Assembly (NCBI RefSeq): GCF_037042795.1 | Contig: NC_089649.1 | Span: forward strand, 27,429,121 to 27,493,120 | DNA: 64,000 bases | From: Molothrus aeneus | Lineage: Eukaryota; Chordata; Aves; Passeriformes; Icteridae | Direction of reading: 5' to 3' | Shown here: positions 1 to 12,300 of the stretch, piece after piece | Position numbering within the stretch: position 1 is the first letter of the stretch | How the letters are laid out: each line of letters opens with the position of its first letter | Translations under genes and position numbers: made by a program | Notes under the pieces: model-generated | Databases searched by the model: none | The model's input: only the letters and a program-made list of their open reading frames with translations | Told to the model about the DNA's origin: nothing

Positions 1-216
1 GGAGATTAAGTGGACCTCGAGGTCACCAGCGAGGTTTTTTGTCACAGACTGATCACCCACATCTTCGCCAGTTGGCACTAAGAAAACTTTAAATAGTTTG
101 CAGTCACAGTAGGATAGCAAAAACAGTGAGATAGATGTATGAAGAGGGAAGATACTGTCTCTGTACTGATGAGAAAAAGCCAAATATAAATGTTCTTCAG
201 CGACATTATCCTTCAT
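1..216 (-). CDS. GSTCD: GSTCD, first coding exon (partial; gene continues beyond window start)
   Basis: This is the N-terminal coding exon of glutathione S-transferase C-terminal domain-containing protein, a cytosolic vertebrate protein with a GST-C-like fold and a methyltransferase-like region. Translation from ATG 216-214 is open for exactly 72 codons to the window edge. It begins MKDNVAEEHLYLAFSHQ and contains the segment FPLHTSISLFLLSYCDCKLF, which I recognise as the GSTCD N-terminus. The exon starts at 237 after a minus-strand TTTCAG acceptor, leaving 21 nt of 5' UTR in this exon. The ATG has A at -3. No donor is reached, so the exon runs past base 1. The neighbour INTS12 is divergent, as in other vertebrates. 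GST-C and methyltransferase domains lie outside the window and cannot be checked here. Confidence 0.93.
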   Translation of the reverse strand, partial: MKDNVAEEHLYLAFSHQYRDSIFPLHTSISLFLLSYCDCKLFKVFLVPTGEDVGDQSVTKNLAGDLEVHLIS

Positions 217-237
217 CTTCTTCCTGAGATGAAGTTC

Positions 238-2800
238 CTGAAATAGAAATCAGAGTATGACATCCATAAAAGAATACAGAATAAAAAAAAAAATAAAAAA
301 AAATTTAAATCACTGGTTCTTCCACTATCTGCTACAACTGATTTTAACATAAGACACCACTAAAGACATCCTGCATGAATAATTGGCAGGCCCCTTTCTG
401 AGAGAAAAGAATGATTTCACATCTACACTGTCTCTTCACACACAAGATCATGGATAGGAAAATTACCTCTGTAAATATTTTTTTACATTTGAGCATATTT
501 CTGACATCAAACAAAACCTAAAGAAAATGCTTAATTTTCAATTTTTAAGTGCATAGACATTTTAGACCAAGGCTTTTTTTTTTACATTAAAACCTCCCAC
601 AATATTAACCACGCATTATTAAAAAAAAGTTCCTGAGCACATATCCACAACAGTCAGTTCCCCAATAAAATAATCTGTCTTTTTGTAACTGCTAAAAGGC
701 TTTTATAGCAGGTGTTTAGGCCATGGGAAATAATACTGGTTTCTGTATTAAAAATTAATCTAGAGTTGGGTGAGATAATAACTGAAGGACTCATAAGCAA
801 ATAAACATTCATCTCATGATGCTACATGAACACCTCAAACACACAACTACTTTAAACCAGTCCAATTCAACAGTAGCAGAGATGAAATATCTTCTCAGTA
901 TATTAAAAACTCAAATTAATTTTCCTTACACTGAGTTGAAAGCTACATTTTTCCTACTACAGTATTCCATAGGAGTTTAACATAAGGCACTGATGCAGTA
1001 ATTTTTCTGCTCCATCACTCAGCAGAATTGCCCATTCCCTCAGAGATGACAGGTGGCACTGAAAAGCCACAGACACTAGATGGCCCTCTTACCACAAGTG
1101 ACACAGAGCACAGCTCGAGCAGTGAGGAAGAGAAATTTAAATGTTGCTGAGAGGCCAGAATAGGGTTTTATATACATATATATAAAGCATGAGTGACACT
1201 GGAACAGCATCACTCTTTCACATTACTGTCTAGATTAATAAAGTCTTTGCAGAATTACAATTGCTTGCATTTTTACAAATGCAAGTATTTTAAAATAAAG
1301 TTTTAATTTGATACACCTTGATTATTCAATTTCTTTTTTTTCATGTAGATATGTACATCACACTTACTACTTTGTATTACCTACCACAAGACCAAAACAA
1401 ATTGCCCAAAAAGGGAGTGGAAGAATAAAATCAAGTCCACCTGACATTAAGAATCCTAATGTCTGCTACAGTGACACATTTTTAAACCATTAAATTACAA
1501 CAACAGTGGCTCTGCTATGAGTACTGTTGCTTTTCTTTAATTAATACACTGCCACACAAAGAACAGGACAGTACACAATGCCATACATACTTTACCACAA
1601 GATATTTTATTTGGGTAAATCTTGACACCATGGAAGTTGAGACAGACTCTATATCCTAAGTACACCTCTGTGGTAGAAATCATCCACTGAAGGCACTGCC
1701 AGAGAGGTAAATCAAGAAGAGTTACTACTACCATAGTCACACTCATGGCTCGTAGCATTTAAACTCCTTTTCTTGACTACAGTATCTCATTCAATACTAA
1801 AAAGTACTCTTATATGTATTTGGGTTAATGTTTTTGTTCTCCATGTGAACTCAAAGAGCTCACAAGTCCATCTTTTGCTCGGCATGCAAACCAGTCAGAC
1901 ATACACATTCACTTCCTCACTCAATTTTTTCTTCTAGTTGATGTTCCTGGACTCAATCAGCTATTTTGGTCATTTTCATGCTGTGCAAAACTGCTAAATA
2001 TTGTGGTAAAAAGCAAAAGCAGATGCAGACATACACAATAAAATAAAATGTGCAATACAGAACTAACCAAATCTAATAAGACATTGCATTATTTGCTCAC
2101 AGTATTTTTCCCAGCACTTTTTTCTCTAATTAGACCATAAATTCTGTGAGAAGAGATGAATTTTTATTCTACTGACCATATTTACAGTAGACACTGCTTG
2201 AAAGAGAGAAAATGAAAAGCAATGATCAATACAGGATTTGTACCAAAACTTAAAAGACAAAGATAAATAATGTTGCCTACCTTTGGTATAAAAGACACCT
2301 ACTTTAAAATTACAAACGTTCTGTAAGTGAAACTTTCACTAGCAGTGATGTTTTTTACCATTTTCTCTTCCCTTTCAAAATGCACTAAACAATAGTTAAA
2401 TAAGTTTCACTCAGCTGCCCTGTTAACAAGGTAATAAAGAAAAACACCGCTTTAAAAACAAGGGTTTCCCATAAAAATTAAATACAAATAAATAAGTACA
2501 TAAACATCCTCTTCCTTTTAGTCCTTGAAAAAGACTCTATTCATTTATTGATTACTACACAGTAAAACGGAACTTTTGTTAAGCAGGCACGTTGGAATTC
2601 GAGAAATGTTTAACACAATACCACTTAAAAACGCAGCAAATATTTAACTTAGTGCACAGCATTATTTGTGCTTTAAGGCGCATAACTTGAGAGCCTAGAG
2701 TTACATTTCTATCCAAGACGATCCATTTACTGGATGCGTTCAGGGCCACCACTGCACAGAAGAGGGAAACACAGAAGAGCTTCGGACCCGAGCTTCAGGC
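238..2800. other. GSTCD 5' intron, AT-rich, no gene seen
   Basis: This stretch lies between the first coding exon of GSTCD and the shared GC-rich promoter, so it should be the first GSTCD intron. It is AT-rich with A-runs near 281-303 and a short TA-rich patch near 1172-1184. Short open frames at 1308-1493 and 1537-1758 have no recognisable content. I see no transposon end or RNA gene. Confidence 0.6.
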
Positions 2801-2870
2801 AGCTCTACGAATGAAGTGGAAGTTGGGGACGGCTCTGGAGAGCCAGACACGGGCGGGACCCGGGGGGGAC

Positions 2871-2930
2871 GGAGCCGGGACTCCGGGGGAACGGAGCCGG
2901 GACTCCGGGGGAACGGAGCCGGGACTCAGG
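2871..2930 (+). repeat. 22-bp tandem repeat, about 2.7 copies
   Basis: The unit starting GGAGCCGGGACTCC recurs at 2871, 2893 and 2915, each 22 nt apart, with the last copy incomplete and diverged. It lies on the GSTCD side of the CpG island. Confidence 0.85.
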
Positions 2931-3259
2931 ACGGCTCCACACGCCTGAGCCCGGCTGAGAGCAACACCACCGAACCAGGGCTCCCTGGCAGCCCCGCTCG
3001 CTAAAGGCTCTGCTCCCAGCTGCTCTCGGTGCCCAGGCAGCGCTGCCAAACCATCCCCAGGACTTTGCTACCACCACCTTCCCTGGATCCTGCCCTTTCT
3101 CCCGCTCCTTTTCCTTACCCCGGCCCGGCCGCTTCCGCCCCGGCTCCGCCCCTTCCTGCGCCGCCCCGGCCCGCACGCACCGCCCGGAACTGCCGCCCGC
3201 CGCCCGCGCTGCGCGGGGACTGCGGTGGCGGCGGACCTGCCGGGGCGCCTTCCTCCTTT

Positions 3260-3292
3260 CTCCTCCTCCTCCTCCTCCTCCTCCTCCTCCTC
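3260..3292 (+). repeat. (TCC)n microsatellite in the promoter island
   Basis: About eleven uninterrupted TCC triplets, preceded by two shorter TCC runs. It lies just upstream of a plausible INTS12 first-exon donor at 3305, so it may be in the INTS12 5' UTR or core promoter. The complementary strand is a GGA repeat. Confidence 0.9.
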
Positions 3293-3304
3293 GTTCTCGT
3301 CTCC

Positions 3305-3660
3305 GGTGAGACACCAGCGGGCGGGAAGAGGGCACTTGAGAGGAGGAAGAGAGGATCGGGAAGAGGAAATTTGAGGGAAGGAAGAGGGCGATTGGGAGGA
3401 GGCAGAGAGCGACTGGGAGGATGAAGGGAGAGGGGAGCTGAGAGAGAGAAGAGGGGGTTTGACCACAGGAAGAGGGAATTTAAGGATTGGGAGGGGAGGA
3501 AGAGGGATTTAGGAGGAGGCAAAGGGGGGGTTTGGGAGGGGGAACAGGCGTTTGGGACGAGAAAAAAGGGGTTGGGAGAGGATAGTAAGGATAAGTTTGG
3601 GTGGGAGAAATTGGATGTTTGGCAGGAGGGAGGAAGAGGGAGGCTTAAGGCACACCTGGC
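3305..3660 (+). repeat. Purine-biased G/A-rich tract downstream of the promoter
   Basis: Over about 350 nt the plus strand is dominated by G and A, with repeated GAGG, GGAAGAGGG and GGGAGG words spaced irregularly at tens of bases. It looks like a degenerate minisatellite. It follows the (TCC)n run, so the pyrimidine/purine asymmetry switches strand at about 3300. Confidence 0.8.
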
Positions 3661-4469
3661 CGCTCTTCCCCTCGGGCCGGGTGAGCTCTGGGCGTCCCGG
3701 GGGCCCGGAGGGAGCGGCGCTGTCCCTGTGGGACACGGGGGTGCCAAGGGACGGCTCCTCCTGGGCACGCGTCCGTGAGGGGCGATAATAGTTGTAGGAG
3801 GGTGTTATTTTATTCTTTTGAGCATTCTAAAGTGTTGCTTTTAAATGAGAAGCCTTTCCTTCGTTAGTAAAAAGAAATCCCAGGGAGAAATTTGCAGCGA
3901 GTATGTTGCGGAGGGTTGCATCGTGGCTTTGGCGTATCTGCTTCAGAAATTTAATTGAAGTTTGCTTCTCTCTCTGAGAAATTACCAGGAGGATGATGCC
4001 CAGGAATTTGTACACTTGATAAGTTTCGGTGTGGACATTGAGTAATGCAAGGTGAAAACAGTAGTGGGGGTGTACTCAATTAACCAGCGGCTTAAGCTAA
4101 TGTGCAGTGACGTGTTGAAACACCTTCAGGTCCATTTTCTGCAGAATATTGAAGCTCAGTGGTAGTAGGGCTTAACAAATCTCAGTTGTGCAGGTACAAT
4201 GATCACAAAATATCCTGAGTTGAAAGGCACTCACAAGGATCACGCCATTTATCAGGAAAAGGATTCACAAGGAAAATATGTCACCTCTGCTGCGTGGAAC
4301 AAGTGTGTTAGTGACAGCAGAAACAGATAAGGGTCAAATAGTTGATGTCTTCTTTGCCACAGACTTGACCCGTAAGGTGTCCCAAGGCCTTTTGCCACAA
4401 GGCAGAGCTTAAGGAGAGGAGGAACTACAAGTTGTGGAAGAGGATTGAAGCAGGATTGTTTCCCTGATA

Positions 4470-5165
4470 AGTCCGTGGGCCCAGGTAGGCTGCATTCAAG
4501 GGTGCTAGCAACTGACATTGTCTTCGCAAAGCTGCTTTCTGTCATCTTTTAAAGGCCATGAGACTGAGGGAGATCCCAAAGACTGGAGAAAGGCAAATCT
4601 TATCTTCATAAGGGCAAGAAGGACAAGCAAGAGAACTACAGATTGGTCAGCCTCATTCCTTCCTGCTGTGGAAGGATTGTGGAGGAAGCCATTTGTGGCA
4701 TAAGAAGGTAAAAACTGGGCAGAGCCAGATCTACCAAGGATAAATCATGTCTGATCAATTGGCATGTCCTCTGTGACTAAATAGCTAGATCTGGAGATGG
4801 AGGGGATGTTGGATACCAGCTGCTGTGGGCTTAGGGAGATATAATGGAAGTTTTCCTTTACCTGAGGATATTATTGGAAAGATAGAGCCAGTCTTTGTAC
4901 TCACATGCACAGTGGGAGAATGAGAGACAGCACAACTTAAAACCTCCAATTCAAAGCAAGGAGATGAGGACAGTGGGACAGGTTGCCCAGAAAGATTTCT
5001 GCATTCCTGTCTTTGGAGATTTTCAGGATCCAGCTAGAAAAGTCCTGAGCAAGCTGGTCTGAATTCAGTGTTGACTTTGCATTGAACAGGAGGCTGTAGA
5101 GGGAGACTTGTGGGGTCCCTTCCACAAGGCATGATTCTGTAATCCTGAAATAATTCTCTGTTTTT
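4470..5165 (+). mobile_element. CR1 LINE fragment with decayed reverse transcriptase and 3' end
   Basis: Between about 4470 and 4870 the plus strand matches the CR1 ORF2 reverse transcriptase pattern. The conserved core DWRKAN is readable near 4580, followed after frameshifts by remains of the motif that continues NYRPVSL. After an apparent internal deletion, 4970-5165 resembles a CR1 3' end: a GGTTGCCCAGA start, a GGTCCCTTCCA segment and a final ATTCTGTAAT. Frameshifts and stops make it clearly dead. CR1 is the dominant LINE of birds and other sauropsids. Borders are approximate. Confidence 0.8.
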
Positions 5166-7672
5166 GTGGAGAAAACAGAAAATATAGGGCATTAATGTAA
5201 TTTTTAAAATATTGGATAAGCTGGTTACAGTGATATTGATTGGAATACTAATTTAAAAGAACATTATAAAATATGTTGTAGAATAGAATGTAAAATTAAG
5301 GATGCCAGTACTAGTAACTCCATAGCAAGAGATCTCATACGTGTCTTAAAAGATTCTTTGAAGATGATGACAAGGAAATTAGAACTGATTAATACAATTG
5401 TTCTCATTAATACAGTTATCCAGACTACTGAAGTGCATGAGTTTTGAAATGTCCCTTGTGGAAAGTTACTGAGAAATTATCCTGTCATAAATCAAGTGCT
5501 GATTAAGATACTTAAGTAGCAAAAACTGAAAATAGAAGTTCATTTTTTTCTACTTTTAAGATTTTCCTTGATCTACTTTGTTAAGACTCATCAGGTCTGA
5601 AAGTGACCTGTAAGAGGCATTATTGGTAAATAAGCAAAATCTGCCACTGTCACTCTTAATAGATGTAGTCAGGAAGGAGGTAAATTCTGAGGAACAAAAG
5701 GATCCAAAGTGACAGGGAAAAGTGAATTGATTATATGGTAGTAAATGAAAAACAGTGCAGTGAATGTGTTGGAAGAATTTATAAGCTGGTGATTCATGTG
5801 ACTGTGTTTTAAGGTAGCTGCTACAGATCTTGAAGGAAGCTGAAAAGGATATGTGAGTGAAAGGCCTTTTAATCATAAGTGGCAGTGAAAAATAAAAATA
5901 TTGATGAGTCTATAAAAGGATGGCATAATAGCAGAAGTCCATAATAGCATTGCAATATAAATAGAAGAGGTGTACTTTGTTGGAAAAACATCTTTAGTAG
6001 TACACCTGCCTCAGAAAATAATAGGAATAGGAGCTCAGAAACAAATGGTTGAAAATATGACCATATCTGAAAATATAATGGAAGTAGATCCATTTAGCTG
6101 CAAGTTATGATGAATTAGATAACACACAGGCAGGTATGCAAGACAGTGGATGGCAAATGAATGAAAAAAGAAGAGGGCTCCTACACCCTATAAATCTAGT
6201 AAGTTTTAAATTAGAAGACCAGGTATTCTGTAGAGTGCACAGTTAAGGTCAATTGTATTTGGCAGAAGACAATAGTATACTCAAGAAATGAAAGAATCCT
6301 ACACTTCTTGGGTGTTTTAAGAATAACAACTCACTGATTAACATCTGTTTCCCCATAGATTTAAATCACTTAGGATAGCCCACCTTGGGAGGTAACAGAG
6401 ACCTACGTTGAGAAAGGTGCTTTTAGGATTAGGCTCAAGGATGTGCTTGCTTGGTGCAAAACCTGTTCTGCTCAGGGTTCAAGGGTTTTAACACAGCCCT
6501 TTGATCTCACAGCTCTTATCAATCTAATGCAGAAAAGACAGCGTCATACTCACTCTTTTCTAAACACCATTTTAATTTTTATTTCCTATACTAAGATTCC
6601 ACTTCAAGAAGAAAGTCAAGGAGGTCTGTCTTACAGAATAGCCTGTGGCATCATCATTGAAACACTCTGCTGTCCTTGTCTCAAGGCTGTCACACTGCTG
6701 TATGCTGACATGACTGCCAGAGGAGCAGTTTGTGTATGAAAACATGAATGAATGAAATTGGACCTTAGATTTATAAGTGGCAGTCCACTGTTTGATACTT
6801 GAAAACAGTTTGAGCTGTGAACATCTGGAAAGGGCCACTACCAAAAGCAATAATTTGCCTTTTGGACCAGGAGAGACGTTGTTAGTAACCTGTTTGACAG
6901 CAGTGTTATTATGGTCCCATAAGGAGAGCATAATTATCAATTTGCTTTTTTCAGATGATGCTGTTTTTAAGACAGTTAGTGATGTGTTTATTTTTCCATT
7001 TAATATACTTCCCTTCTCTAACTCAATAATAGGTTTTTTTAATTTGAAAATACATTCCTAAACTGAGCATATTTGAATTGTTTACTAAGCCCACTTTCCT
7101 CTCTTCTCAGGAGAAATTTCTTGTGAAATCTTAATCGTAAGTGTAGTAGCCTGGGACATTATAATTGTCCTCAAGAACAGAGGAAGAATTGCTGCAATTA
7201 CATAGCAAATAAAGGAATAAGTATGGAGAGCCCTTTTGAAATTTGGGGTTTAACAGTTCCTTTCAATATGTGTCTTTAAAAAGCTAGAGCTAGAAACAAA
7301 TCTGGGAAGTGTTACCTTCAGAGAGATTTATTTATTCTCAAAATATTAGAGAATGGCTATGGATGGCTGTTGAGGCTGCCTATTTCCCGTGTACACAAGT
7401 ATATATTCCTAGTAGAATTCCTCTTTCCCTCAGAGAAGAACTTGAAGGATTTTTTTTTTAACAGGGAGTTCTACAAAATTTCTGAAATTAGTGTTTCGAT
7501 TCTGTGGTTTTCATTCAACAGAGGGTTTAGCAGAGTCCTGGTTTAAGAGTTTGTGGTGCTGACACTTGGAAGGTATGTTCACAGAACAAAGAAATGTGGG
7601 ACATAACCTACCCACAGATCTCAAGAGCAGCCTGAACATTTATCAGAGGTAGATGGATAAAGAAAAGAGGCT

Positions 7673-8078
7673 ACGTCTCTCTGTGCTCTGTGAATTCACT
7701 TTTTGTCATCATCAGAGAGAGACCGAATTGCCGGGACAGGGCTTCCGCTGCAGTCTGTGCTTGATCAGTGGTACAGCCGAGTAGCTGGTGGGTAGCACTG
7801 CCTGGCAGAAGTTCTGTGGCCACCAGAAAATGATTTGTCAAGTAGCAAAGATTAAGGAAGAGAGAGGAGGCTCTTGAAGAGGTTTCTTAACTCTCTGCTG
7901 GGTCCATTGATAAAATGCCTATGAGCTTCTGTACGTTGAACTCCTTGATGATCTCAGTCAAGCGATTCTCTGGTGTCTCGTGAAAGCTCAGCATGAGATA
8001 AAGGTTCCTGGGGGCGTGTAGGCAGGTGTTGAGGGAGCAGCCTGCCAGTGCTGGTGTTTTGGCCAGAGAGGTAAAAGT
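7673..8078 (-). pseudogene. Unidentified coding-like block, possibly a degenerate pseudogene
   Basis: On the minus strand one frame is open from 8078 down to about 7673 except for a single TAA at 7889-7887. The upstream part reads like protein, for example APRNLYLMLSFHETPENRL followed by TEIIKEFNVQKLIGIL just before the stop. There is no suitable start ATG and no clear splice sites. Base composition is richer in G+C than both flanks. I do not recognise a family. It could be a retrocopy, an old transposon piece, a conserved non-coding element or chance. Confidence 0.3.
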
Positions 8079-8641
8079 TCACTGCCATGAATATCAAAAG
8101 GAATTAATCAACCAAAACCTTAGAAGCTTCAGCTGAAAAAGCTGTCCAAACAGTGCTTTTGATGAAAGAACTGATGAAAGGTTTTTCAAGAATGTCTTCT
8201 AGATTATTGTAGGTAAAAACCCAAACCCACAAACATCCTGATGTGTTTTAAATGAGACTTAAAGGGATTAATAACAATAACACTTCTCATACATTTTTAG
8301 AGAAGATCAGGAAACTTCCCATGTTATTTCTTAAATTATTGTCATTTACTGATTGAAGTTAGCTATCAATCTTTGTAGGAACAATTTCTGGTGTAAATTC
8401 CTGAGTTTTTTAAAGAAATTAACACAGTGCTCCAGAGTGCAGGAATATATTGCTATGAGGCAAAGAGTTTTCCTTAGTTTATTCTATTTCCATGGACACT
8501 GTGGCGTCTCGCAGCTCTGGATAGTCATTATATGACATTACACTTAGACTGTCACGTGAGTATGTGGATAGGTCACAGTCTGAATTACAAATCTTTTCAC
8601 TGTTTCAGCTAAATTTAAGAATGTATTTTTCAGCTATTTTA

Positions 8642-8663
8642 CATATATATATATATATATATA
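8642..8663 (+). repeat. (TA)n microsatellite
   Basis: Eleven TA dinucleotides in a row within the first INTS12 intron. Confidence 0.9.
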
Positions 8664-9226
8664 AAATACACTAGCTGTTTATATCTTACATGCTACAATG
8701 AACTGTTCTTTTCAGAAGTTTCAAAACTTATTTTTTCTACAAGTAAGATTTTTCCTAGTTGCTCTTAAATAATTAGCAAGTTAGAAATCACTTTATGTGC
8801 AAAAAGCGTTAAGGAAACAGGTGGCAATTGCTTTTCTTGAAGTTACTATTTATTTTGAATACTTTTCAGTATTTTTATATATGAAATATCAAGAATATGA
8901 TATGATAAATATCATTATATGATAAATATGATGGGTTTTTTTTCATTTACGTAAGTATGATGTGTTTCATTTCTGAATATCATATCTGCCAGAGAATGAA
9001 TTTGACATTTCAGATGTCAGTCATATTCTAAGTTCTGCAGCACTGAAATTCACAGCCATCTTCTAATGATAATTAATTCCCATATTATCCTTGCTGCGGT
9101 TTAATATAATTAATTTTTTAAAAGTAAATAAATCTTTTATTTGCCACGCTGTTTGAGTTATGCTCCATGTGAATAAAGTTGTCATTGTTTTTCTTTTTTC
9201 TTTTAACTCGTGTTGAAGACACAACT

Positions 9227-9382
9227 ATGGCTGCTACAGTGAACTTGGAGCTGGATCCCATTTTTTTGAAGGCCCTGGGCTTTTTGCACTCCAAGAGTAA
9301 GGACTCTGCTGAAAAGCTGAAAGCACTTCTTGATGAGTCATTGGCCAGAGGAACTGACTCCAGCTATCGTCCCTCTCAGAAG
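9227..9382 (+). CDS. INTS12: INTS12 coding exon 1 (residues 1-52)
   Basis: The exon begins at 9219 after a TTGAAG acceptor, with only 8 nt of 5' UTR before ATG 9227. It ends with CAGAAG before GTACTG, phase 0. It encodes the acidic-hydrophobic N-terminal module that anchors INTS12 to Integrator. An open frame extends upstream to 9179 but crosses the acceptor, so the earlier ATG is not used. Confidence 0.95.
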
Positions 9383-12300
9383 GTACTGGTGTTGGGCAGC
9401 ATGGCTCCTTTCTGTGTGCCTTAATAAAGCTCCTGCTAGTCCTGGTTACCCTTTTACAGCTGGAAAGTTAAAAGAGAATCAGAAGTTGAGGAAAAAGTAA
9501 TTATGGAGTATTCATATTCATCATTCCCCTTTTCCATACAACATAATCCTTTCAATTAATGGAAGTTAATGGGAAAAAAATCTCTTTACCTTGTTGATCC
9601 ACCAATACTTAAAAGAGATATTCAGCATTATATCAGACATGCTGTGTAAGGTGCACCCAAATTTACATATTTCTGCAGTCACATTTCAGAGCTAAAAGTT
9701 CTTTAAGATATAGATTACATTTGCCACAGAAAAATGAAACAAAATAAGCTATTTACCAATAAAGCTGTATCTCTTTCCTTGAAATTCTGTTGAAGTCATA
9801 GGAGAAAACCACCAAATGGTTCAAAGCAGAAATTATTTGCAGGCTGAAACCATTGCTGTCCAATAGACAAACATTACTTTTCATCTACTGAAAATCACTG
9901 AACACCTGCTAGAGAGAATATTTGACTGTGAGATGAGCGTATGGAAATAACCAAGCAGGGACATCCTCATGCTGCTGTGTATTGCCATATGGATAATGAG
10001 GTCTTGTTCTCCCCTAGGAGGCCTGCATGTCAGCCTGCTGTGTTCTAATGGTGGTCTGTATGCTGATACATTTGCAATATTTCATTTCTATGTGGCTCCA
10101 AATAACTGAAAGGAACTAGTACTGCTCAGCATACATCATGCTTTACTGTGTGGTCTAACTCCTTTCTGTTAACCTGAAACCTACCACAGGTCTCAAAACT
10201 CTCAGGTGCCTTTCATCTCAGGGCTCAAAGAATAAATGCGTGGTTTAAAGAGGAAGCAGGGAGCCAAATAACAGTGCAAAGAGGTTTGGGAAGCCAATTG
10301 TAATAACAGCTTGGCTGGAAGTCTCCTGCCCTCATGTGAAACTGAAGCTCAGGCCAAAGGAAGAAATCTTTCGTTCTCTTTTCAGGATATATCCAATATC
10401 AGCAGGACTGCAAAGGTCAGAAATGAAAAAAAGTACAAGTATTCCTTTCCTTGCATTTGCAGGCTGCAGGGTGAATTTGTGGTTGACCATGAGATCCAAG
10501 AAGAGAGTAGGGAGCACAGGATTACCACAGTCAAGTCAAGGAACTTTGGAGGGCTGAAGCTCAGGGCTTAGAATCTGTCCCAGTACATAGCAGAGAATTG
10601 CTCCCATCTTACCAGCTGGGAGGGGGTACCTTGCTCATGCCCATCAGTGTGATTGTCACTCATTTACAGGGTCTCCTGATTATTATCCATTTGCTGATGC
10701 TAATGTGTCTTTAATGAGAACAATTGATTTCTGTTGATATCTATATTTATTAATCTGATAGACAAATATGGACTGAGATTAAGCGGAGGTCAATATTTCT
10801 CTCCATGAAGGAATGAATTATTGATGTCTGGTTATATCAGTTGTTAGCTTGTGTTTTTAGCTTATATGGAATTTTGTCCCTAGAACTATCTGAAAATACA
10901 TGTTCATTATCTCTTTGAATTTTAAAAGCAGAAATGTCTCCATTTTAATTAATGTTCCAAAGAGGATCTGTCTTTGGAAAAGGCGCACCTTTTCCTCAGA
11001 AAGGTGAGTGGTAAGGGAAGATTTTATTAATTCTCTGCAATTTAAGCACTAATTTGTTGATGTAATATGAAAATATTTTAAGAAATGGTTTTTTTATATA
11101 GAAAGTGTATATGTAGATCAGTGTTGTATGGCATATTGTTTGCCTGTCCTGTTATCTCACTAATTGCAAATTAGGTAGGAACTGAACAGCAGAATTTGGC
11201 TCCAATTTTTGTTTCTGTTTCCAGGAAGTAGAGCAACCAAAAGTATCTGTCACCAAACCCATTAAGCAAGAGCCTAAAGCTTCATCCAGTTTGCCTTCTG
11301 GCAACAACAATGGCAAGCCCACTGCATCAGAAAAAGTGAAAAAAGAAACAGAAAAGAGATCTGCAGATAAAGTAAGTTATTTTTGTTCTCTAGTGAAATA
11401 ACTTGGTTAATGAACTCAAAGGTGTTTTAGACAAAGGTTCCCCTTTTGAACTCATTGTATCTTCAACTCATTCTAGCCTGTGAGCTACATTAGTGAGTCC
11501 TGTTGCCATTTAGGCAATCTAATAAATATCTTCTTGTAATTATTCTGTGGTTATTTTTCCTGCTCATTGTGGCGAGGTTGGACTTAAGGGATGCCTTCCA
11601 AACAATTCTGTGTTTTAAATCCTAGGAGATTTTCTCATAAAAGATTACTAAAATGTAGCAAGTTGAAATGTGATATTCCCAAAGTTTTTTCAAGGAGTTT
11701 GAGGTGAAGTACAAAAAGGGAGCTTGAGCTTCTATTTCATAAATATTTTGTAGAAAATATGTAATTAAAGAAAATACATTGTGTGTATGCTGCATAAAGT
11801 ACACCTTCTTATACTGCTAATATAACTGTTCCATTTTAACTCATTTTAATAATCTGCTAGCTTGTTGCATTTTCACATTCTCTGTGTGTGTGTTTAATAG
11901 ACAAAAGGGGATCCTGCTGAAGGAGCTGATGCACCAAAGAAGCCCAGGGTGGAGAAGCAAGAGGCTCGGTCCTCTCCTATTACAGTTCAGACGAGCAAGG
12001 ATTTATCCATGCCTGATTTATCTAGCTTTGAGGAAACCAGTGCTGATGACTTTGCCATGGAAATGGGATTAGCCTGTGTTGTTTGCAGGTAAGTCAACAT
12101 TGCTTCTTTCTAGCTAGGTGTAGTTACCTTTTTTTTTTTAATTGAGTTAATGCTTCTCAAAGTTTTTATTCCGGAAACAACTTAATCGCTTAATATCCAA
12201 AATTGATCATACATTTAAGGCTTCTTCATGAATAAGAATGGTTTCTTGAAAATGGAACTTTTAGAGAGTGAACCAGCTTTTCTTCTGCAGGAATGGACAA

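Larger units (their letters stand above)
2800..3790. promoter_or_regulatory. GC-rich CpG island: bidirectional GSTCD / INTS12 promoter
   Basis: A sharp GC- and CpG-rich block sits between GSTCD (minus) and INTS12 (plus), in a window that is otherwise AT-rich. In mammals these two genes are head to head with almost touching transcription starts, so this is the expected shared promoter. Candidate splice donors of non-coding first exons are visible: for INTS12, CTCCG before GTGAG at 3305/3306 or GGCCGG before GTGAGC at 3680/3681; for GSTCD, a minus-strand GTGCGT near 3180. No TATA box is evident, as usual for CpG-island promoters. The exact start sites cannot be read from sequence. Long open frames on both strands here are low-complexity artefacts of base composition. 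Confidence 0.8.
3791..9218 (+). other. INTS12: INTS12 first intron (non-coding first exon to exon with start codon)
   Basis: This region runs from the promoter island to the acceptor at 9217-9218. It holds a truncated CR1 at 4470-5165, an unidentified GC-richer block at about 7670-8080, a TA dinucleotide repeat at 8642-8663 and an AT-rich palindromic stretch at about 8875-8935. No other coding exon is convincing; the short open frames are not recognisable. Confidence 0.65.

Noticed and set aside
2805..3768. Several long minus- and plus-strand open frames in the CpG island
   Set aside because: Low-complexity Pro/Arg/Gly/Ser translations from GC-rich and TCC/GGA repeats, with no family resemblance.
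9179..9226. Upstream ATG at 9179 as the INTS12 start
   Set aside because: It lies in the polypyrimidine tract before the splice acceptor and would not be in the mature mRNA.
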